The translations under genes were made by a program, and so were the position numbers. The notes below the pieces were generated by a model, which was not told the DNA's origin, ran no database searches, and saw nothing but the letters and a program-made list of their open reading frames with translations. Of a stretch of DNA of 64,000 nt, positions 59,993 through 64,000 are shown piece after piece. The DNA is from Fulvimarina sp. (GTDB taxonomy: Bacteria > Pseudomonadota > Alphaproteobacteria > Rhizobiales > Rhizobiaceae): the NCBI GenBank assembly GCA_002700095.1, contig PACL01000007.1, positions 16,611-80,610 on the forward strand. Reading direction: 5' to 3'. Position 1 is the first letter of the stretch. Each line of letters starts with the position of its first letter.

Positions 59993-60880
59993 ATGACCAT
60001 GATCTTCGGCATTGCCCTCCCGGCGCTGCTCGGCCAGCTCCTGATCGGCTTCATCAACGGCTCCTTCTACGCGCTTCTGTCGCTCGGCCTGGCGGTGATC
60101 TTCGGCCTCCTCCGGGTGATCAACTTCGCCCATGGCGCGCAATACATGCTCGGCGCCTTCACCGCCTATCTGCTGCTGGTCCACACCGGCATCGGCTTCT
60201 GGCCGGCGCTCGTCGTCGCGCCGCTGATCGTCGCGGCGATCTCGGCTCTCATCGAACGCACGATGCTGTCGCGGCTCTACGACCTCGACCATCTCTACGG
60301 CCTCCTCTTCACCTTCGGCCTGGCGCTGATCATCGAGGGCACCTTCCGCTGGTATTACGGCGCGGCGGGCCAGCCCTATGCCACGCCGCAGCTCCTGTCC
60401 GGCGGCACCAATCTCGGCTTCATGTTCCTGCCGAACTATCGCGGCTTCGTCGTCGTCGCCTCGATCGTCATCTGCCTCGCCGTCTGGCTGCTGATCGAAA
60501 AGACCCGGCTCGGGGCGTATCTTCGGGCCGCCACCGAGAATCCGCAGCTCGTGCAGGCCTTCGGCGTCAACGTGCCGCTGCTCCTGACCCTCACCTACGC
60601 CCTCGGCGCGGGCCTCGCAGGCCTTGCCGGCGTTCTCGCCGCGCCGATCTACCAGGTCTCGCCGCTGATGGGATCGAACCTCATCATCATCGTCTTCGCG
60701 GTGGTGGTGATTGGCGGCATGGGCTCGATCGGCGGGGCGATCATCACCGGCTACGTGCTCGGCATCCTCGAGGGCCTCACCAAGGTGTTCTATCCGGAAG
60801 CCTCGAACATCGTCGTTTTCGTCATCATGGCGATCGTGCTGATGCTTCGTCCGGCCGGCCTGTTCGGCAAGGAGATCTGA
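59993..60880 (+). CDS. Branched-chain-type ABC transporter permease (LivH type)
   Basis: 295 residues, about eight membrane segments. The family stretch SLGLAVIFGLLRVINFAHGA is near residue 30 and the C-terminal VIGGMGSIGGAIITGYVLG and LRPAGLFG are typical. It ends two bases before the next permease gene. It forms the membrane pore with that LivM-type partner. Substrate as for the two binding proteins. Confidence 0.93.
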   Translation: MTMIFGIALPALLGQLLIGFINGSFYALLSLGLAVIFGLLRVINFAHGAQYMLGAFTAYLLLVHTGIGFWPALVVAPLIVAAISALIERTMLSRLYDLDHLYGLLFTFGLALIIEGTFRWYYGAAGQPYATPQLLSGGTNLGFMFLPNYRGFVVVASIVICLAVWLLIEKTRLGAYLRAATENPQLVQAFGVNVPLLLTLTYALGAGLAGLAGVLAAPIYQVSPLMGSNLIIIVFAVVVIGGMGSIGGAIITGYVLGILEGLTKVFYPEASNIVVFVIMAIVLMLRPAGLFGKEI

Positions 60881-60882
60881 CG

Positions 60883-61878
60883 ATGTCGAGCCTCACTCAA
60901 AGCGGCACGGCGACCTCCGGAGCGAAGGAAGACGGCAAGGCCCCCGCGCGGCAGAAGAACCTCTCGCGCATCGGCCTCGCCGTGGCGGTGATCGCGGTGC
61001 TCGGCCTGATCGCGGCGCCGTTCTTCGTCTATCCCGTCTTCATCATGACGGTGCTCTGCTTCGCGCTCTTCGCCACCGCCTTCAACCTGCTCCTCGGCTA
61101 TGTCGGGCTCTTGTCCTTCGGCCATGCGGCGTTCTTCGGCGGCGCGGCCTATTTCACCGCCCATGCCGTGAAGGTCTGGGGCCTCGAGCCCCTGTCGGCG
61201 ATCATCTTCGGCGCGGCAGGCGCCGGGCTGATGGGCCTCGTCGTCGGCGTTGTCGCGATCCGGCGCCAGGGCATCTATTTCGCCATGGTGACGCTGGCGC
61301 TGTCGCAGATGATCTTCTTCATCTTCCTGCAGGTGCCCTTTACCCACGGCGAGGACGGGATCCAGGGCGTGCCCCGGGGCGACCTCCTCTGGCTGATCGA
61401 TCTCAACCGGCCCCTCAACATCTATTATTTCGTGCTGGTGCTGTTTCTCGCCGGCTTCTATGCCGTCTGGCGGATCGTCCACTCGCCCTTCGGCCATGTT
61501 CTGCAAGCCATTCGGGAGAACGAGAACCGGGCGATCTCGCTCGGCTACCGGGTCGATCGCTACAAGCTTGCCGCCTTCGTCATGTCGGCGACGATCGCCG
61601 GGATGGCAGGGTCCATGAAGGCGATCGTCCTGCAGATCGCGACGCTCACCGACGTCGCCTGGCAGATGTCCGGCGAGGTGGTGCTGATGACGCTGCTCGG
61701 CGGCATGGGGACGATCTTCGGCCCATCGATCGGCGCGGCGCTCGTCATCACGATGCAGAACTACTTCGCCACGTCCAACGTGCCGGTCACTGTCATCATC
61801 GGCGTCATCTTCGTGCTCTGCGTGCTGCTCTTCCGCCGCGGCATCGTCGGCGAGGCGATCCGGCTGATGAAGCGCTGA
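60883..61878 (+). CDS. Branched-chain-type ABC transporter permease (LivM type)
   Basis: 331 residues. A hydrophilic N-terminus of about 28 residues is followed by about ten membrane segments. LLGYVGLLSFGHAAFFGGAA near residue 68 and LQAIRENENRAISLGY with VVLMTLLGGMGTIFGPSIGA are LivM hallmarks. It is the last gene of the six-gene importer operon and is convergent with the prepilin peptidase gene after 34 bases. Confidence 0.93.
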   Translation: MSSLTQSGTATSGAKEDGKAPARQKNLSRIGLAVAVIAVLGLIAAPFFVYPVFIMTVLCFALFATAFNLLLGYVGLLSFGHAAFFGGAAYFTAHAVKVWGLEPLSAIIFGAAGAGLMGLVVGVVAIRRQGIYFAMVTLALSQMIFFIFLQVPFTHGEDGIQGVPRGDLLWLIDLNRPLNIYYFVLVLFLAGFYAVWRIVHSPFGHVLQAIRENENRAISLGYRVDRYKLAAFVMSATIAGMAGSMKAIVLQIATLTDVAWQMSGEVVLMTLLGGMGTIFGPSIGAALVITMQNYFATSNVPVTVIIGVIFVLCVLLFRRGIVGEAIRLMKR

Positions 61879-61912
61879 CACAGCCGCCGGCAAAAGCGGC
61901 CGCGGGCCGGCC

Positions 61913-62416
61913 TCAACCGATCGCGGCGCTTACCCAGGCACTGTGGGAATAGACGATGAGGCCGCCGATGCCGAGCGCGATCCCGTAGGGCACGCCGGTC
62001 TCCTTCTCGATCAGGCGGTCGACGAACTCGACCCCGGTGACGGGCAGCATCTGGCTGCGCACGAGAAGGATGCCGACCGTCAGCGCGCCACCGATGAGGG
62101 CCGAGTAGAGCAGATATTCGACGGTCAGCATGCTCGGCCCGAACCACAACGCGGTCGCGGCGATGAGCTTGGCATCCCCTCCCCCCATCCCGCCGAAGGC
62201 GAACAGGCCGAAGGTCACGCAGAGGCAGGCAAAGCCGACGAGGAGGTGCATGCCGAAGAGCGGCCAGGGCATGCCGACGAGGAACGCCGCCGGCAGGAAG
62301 GCCGCCGCGAGCACGATCATCGCCCGGTTCTCGATCTTCATTTCCAGAAGATCCGTCATCGCGCTGTAGATCATCGCGAACGGAAAGACCGTGAGCAGAA
62401 GCGTGGTGGTCAGCAT
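61913..62416 (-). CDS. cpaA: Prepilin peptidase, CpaA-type (Tad pilus)
   Basis: 167 residues from ATG 62416, which follows AAGGAG. Five to six membrane segments. The aspartate protease pair of type IV prepilin peptidases is visible: Asp in SAMTDLLEMKI near residue 22 and Asp in GGMGGGDAKLIAATALW (GxGD motif) near residue 75. It lacks the N-methylation domain, like CpaA/TadV enzymes that mature Flp pilins. The Flp pilin gene lies upstream on the same strand, so the peptidase probably processes that pilin. Confidence 0.92.
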   Translation of the reverse strand: MLTTTLLLTVFPFAMIYSAMTDLLEMKIENRAMIVLAAAFLPAAFLVGMPWPLFGMHLLVGFACLCVTFGLFAFGGMGGGDAKLIAATALWFGPSMLTVEYLLYSALIGGALTVGILLVRSQMLPVTGVEFVDRLIEKETGVPYGIALGIGGLIVYSHSAWVSAAIG

Positions 62417-62431
62417 GGCGTCTCCTTCGCG

Positions 62432-62517
62432 ACTGGAGCATGATCCCGAAAAGCTTGGTTCGGTTTCGGAAAAGATCATGCGGCAACAAGAGGATGGAGC
62501 GCGATGTCGATCGAAGC
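62432..62517. repeat. Dispersed palindromic repeat, copy 1
   Basis: The core 62438-62481 is bounded by GCATGATC and its inverse GATCATGC, with an inner CCGAAA/TTTCGG pairing. A tail after the core resembles the tail of copy 2 at 63901-63985 (shared ...CAA.A.G..., ...ATG.CGAT.CGAAG patterns). This is the type of short intergenic palindrome widespread in Rhizobiales genomes. Confidence 0.75.
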
Positions 62518-62766
62518 GGATCTCATCGCGTTTCGGGCCGCTTCGCCGGCAGGCTGGCGACGTCGCACCCCGGATGATGGCGGCCAAAGGTGAGACTTCC
62601 GTTTACGCCCGCCGGCAGGACCGGCCGAAGCGGTGGACGGCAGTCCGACCGCTGGCTGAGGCCCCGGTGACGCCGGCATGGGTCCTTGGGAGGCGGCGGC
62701 GGAAAGGCATCGCCAACGATCCGCCGTCGGGCAGCTTTCACCCTGCTACCCGCTCCTCAAAGCAGT

Positions 62767-62799
62767 TGTGGGCAGCCGGATGATCTCCGGCCGCCCACA
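62767..62799 (-). terminator. Strong hairpin downstream of the Flp pilin gene
   Basis: TGTGGGC-A-GCCGGA and TCCGGC-C-GCCCACA pair with one mismatch around a 5-nt loop, 47 nt beyond the pilin stop on its strand. Probably stabilises or ends the abundant pilin transcript. No U-run. Confidence 0.5.
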
Positions 62800-62815
62800 G
62801 ATGTTCGGGTCATCA

Positions 62816-62835
62816 GATCGCCCCGCGGGGCGATC
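62816..62835. repeat. 20-bp perfect palindrome next to the Flp pilin stop
   Basis: GATCGCCCCGCGGGGCGATC is its own reverse complement and lies 10 bp beyond the pilin stop codon. As RNA it could only fold with a very tight loop, so it may be a protein-binding site or part of the terminator region. Confidence 0.5.
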
Positions 62836-62845
62836 GCGACGGGTC

Positions 62846-63016
62846 TTAGTTGACCTGCATCTTGTCGCCGATGGTGCTGAGAGCGGTTTCCATCTTGGGC
62901 GTGAGCAGGGCGAACATGGCGATCAGCGCGACGGCCATGATGCCGGCGATGAGGCCGTATTCGATGGCGGTGGCGCCGGATTCGTTCTTGGCGAAACGAG
63001 CGATGAGCTTGGACAT
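62846..63016 (-). CDS. Flp family type IVb pilin
   Basis: 56 residues, a gene short enough to be missed by length cut-offs. The ATG at 63016 follows AAGGAG. The protein begins MSKLIARFAKNESGATAIEY, with the prepilin cleavage site after Gly14 and the type IVb signature ATAIEYGLIA (Glu at +5 and Tyr at +6). It continues with a hydrophobic helix and ends KMQVN. It is the major subunit of Tad/Flp adhesion pili, processed by the CpaA-like peptidase encoded downstream. Confidence 0.95.
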   Translation of the reverse strand: MSKLIARFAKNESGATAIEYGLIAGIMAVALIAMFALLTPKMETALSTIGDKMQVN

Positions 63017-63365
63017 GAGAACTCCTTGAAAAACCGGTGTAGCGCTCCCGTCGACTGTCCCGTCGTTCGGGTGATTTGGACGATAGGCACACGCCGTTGC
63101 GATGGACTTAAGGTATTTGGTTGATTTTTACTTATTGCCCCGTTCGCTCTCACCCGGGCCGGGAAAACCGGCTCCAGCCGGCGATCCGCAGGCATCCGGC
63201 AGCTTGACGCGCAACTCCGGCGCATTGCCGCGAAACCGTTCGAGAAGAACAGCTTTTGACGATTTCCCCTACGAAAGGCAGCGCTGCGTTAACGCTTCAT
63301 TCAGCCTGATCGGCGAGAGTTCCGGTCGAACCAGACCGCCAATCCCGACGAAGTGGGCTCCCATC
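63017..63365. other. Divergent regulatory region between pilin and pilus-assembly genes
   Basis: 349 bp between divergent pilus genes. The stretch at 63105-63135 is AT-rich (TAAGGTATTTGG then TTTTTACTTATTG) and fits the pilin promoter. A TTAA-N7-TTCA element at 63289-63303, 63 bp before the plus-strand start, resembles a CtrA-binding site. No gene is seen. Confidence 0.5.
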
Positions 63366-63836
63366 ATGGCTTTCCGTGCGATCCTTGCCAGCTTTGTCTC
63401 GGCGCTTCTCGTGACGGCTCTCGCGCAAGGGCCGGCGCAGGCGGCGGGCGAGACCATCATCTCGGTCGAGATGGACCAGGCCAAGGTGATCGAGCTCGAC
63501 AAGTCGGCGGCCACCGTCATCGTCGGCAACCCGGTCATCGTCGACGTGCAGGTGCTCTCCTCCAACCGCCTCGTCCTGACCGGCAAGAGCAGCGGCATCA
63601 CCAACATGGTCATCCTCGACCAGGACGGCCATGCCTTCGTCGACGAGCAGGTCTCCGTGCAGACCTTCGAGGACCACACCGTGCGGGTCTACCGGCAGGC
63701 GGCCCGCTCGACCTATGCCTGCACGCCGAAATGCGTGCCCACCATCACCGTCGGCGACGACGATGCCAGCTTCGGCAGGGCGGTTCAGCACCAGACCCAG
63801 CGCCAGAGCTTCGTCGACCAGGCCGCGCAGAACTGA
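63366..63836 (+). CDS. Pilus assembly protein N-terminal domain-containing protein (CpaC N-domain-like)
   Basis: 156 residues from ATG 63366. A signal peptide (about 1-26, ending GPAQA) is followed by the pilus-assembly N-terminal domain: VEMDQAKVIELDKSAATVIV, VQVLSSNRLVLTGKSSGITN and MVILDQDGHAFVDEQVSV, which match the beta-rich domain at the start of CpaC/RcpA secretins. The secretin channel domain is absent, so this is a stand-alone protein. Two cysteines, YACTPKC, may form a disulfide. It likely helps place the Tad secretin in the outer membrane. Confidence 0.85.
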   Translation: MAFRAILASFVSALLVTALAQGPAQAAGETIISVEMDQAKVIELDKSAATVIVGNPVIVDVQVLSSNRLVLTGKSSGITNMVILDQDGHAFVDEQVSVQTFEDHTVRVYRQAARSTYACTPKCVPTITVGDDDASFGRAVQHQTQRQSFVDQAAQN

Positions 63837-63900
63837 CAGGGGGCGAGCCTTCCGGAGCGGGAGCCGGCGCTTTCCGCCCGGCATCCTCCGCAGAAGCGCT

Positions 63901-63985
63901 TCTAGAGCATGATCCCGAGAGGTGGTTGCCGGCTCTCGGAAAAAGATCATGCGGGATCAAAAAGCTAGAGCGGCATGGCGATTCG
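63901..63985. repeat. Dispersed palindromic repeat, copy 2
   Basis: The core 63907-63952 is bounded by GCATGATC and GATCATGC like copy 1, with inner CCGAGAG/CTCTCGG pairing. The inner arms differ from copy 1 but still pair, a compensatory change that points to selection on the folded or double-stranded symmetric form. Confidence 0.75.
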
Positions 63986-64000
63986 AAGAAAAGCCATCCC

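Overview
The window is a high-GC alphaproteobacterial chromosome segment, most likely Hyphomicrobiales (Rhizobiales). The signs are DUF1491, DUF5330 and DUF6456 proteins, a BTLCP cysteine peptidase, a DivJ-like histidine kinase, Tad-pilus genes, and dispersed GCATGATC...GATCATGC palindromic repeats. The genus cannot be fixed from sequence reading alone. No rRNA, tRNA, CRISPR array, phage or intact insertion sequence was seen.

Layout. (1) 1-5497 (+): a urea/amide-type ABC importer (binding-protein tail, two permeases, two ATPases) followed by formamidase FmdA and the zinc-ribbon protein FmdB. (2) 5567-9421 (-): a ThDP-dependent acetolactate-synthase-like enzyme, then a TetR regulator translationally coupled to a lipoprotein alpha/beta hydrolase. 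(3) 9642-15571 (-): a complete seven-gene Nit1C-type cluster (Sll0783-like protein, nitrilase, radical SAM, N-acetyltransferase, AIR-synthase-like, MSMEG_0570-like, flavoprotein). A MocR regulator reads divergently from it. (4) 17451-18629 (+): a BTLCP peptidase and a small membrane protein. (5) 18677-36195: an exopolysaccharide locus. Its minus-strand genes include a Wzc-type copolymerase/tyrosine kinase, an alanine-rich secreted protein, a polymerase, four glycosyltransferases (one of them WecG/TagA-type) plus a methyltransferase, an MsbA-type ABC exporter, a GDP-mannose 3,5-epimerase-like enzyme and an undecaprenyl-phosphate sugar transferase. A divergent second O-antigen ligase-like protein follows. 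(6) 36203-43949: a LacI regulator with a perfect operator palindrome, controlling a sugar ABC importer plus a TIM-barrel isomerase and a Gfo/Idh/MocA dehydrogenase. (7) 44368-49290: homocysteine methyltransferase, an ammonium transporter fused to PAS-GGDEF-EAL, and a zeta-toxin remnant. (8) 49339-55557: DUF1491, a peptidoglycan-binding protein, a histidine kinase, DUF5330, SufE, a DnaA-domain-IV-like protein with DUF6456, and a hypothetical protein. (9) 55692-61878 (+): a branched-chain-amino-acid/amide-type ABC importer with two tandem paralogous binding proteins. (10) 61913-64000: Tad pilus genes (CpaA, Flp pilin, pilus assembly protein) and two palindromic repeats.

How it fits together. 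Regions 1-3 look like an island for scavenging nitrogen from one-carbon nitrogen compounds. Formamide (or a related amide) is imported and hydrolysed to formate and ammonia, and the Nit1C cluster, which the literature links to cyanide assimilation, sits next to it. The Amt-PAS-GGDEF-EAL protein could couple external ammonium to cyclic-di-GMP. Cyclic-di-GMP commonly controls exopolysaccharide and pili, and both are encoded in this window. These links are inferences. The strongest candidates for little-described biology are the Amt/c-di-GMP fusion, the fused nitrile/formamide island with its MocR control, and the exopolysaccharide locus with a plant-type GDP-mannose 3,5-epimerase and an ABC exporter as its only visible flippase.
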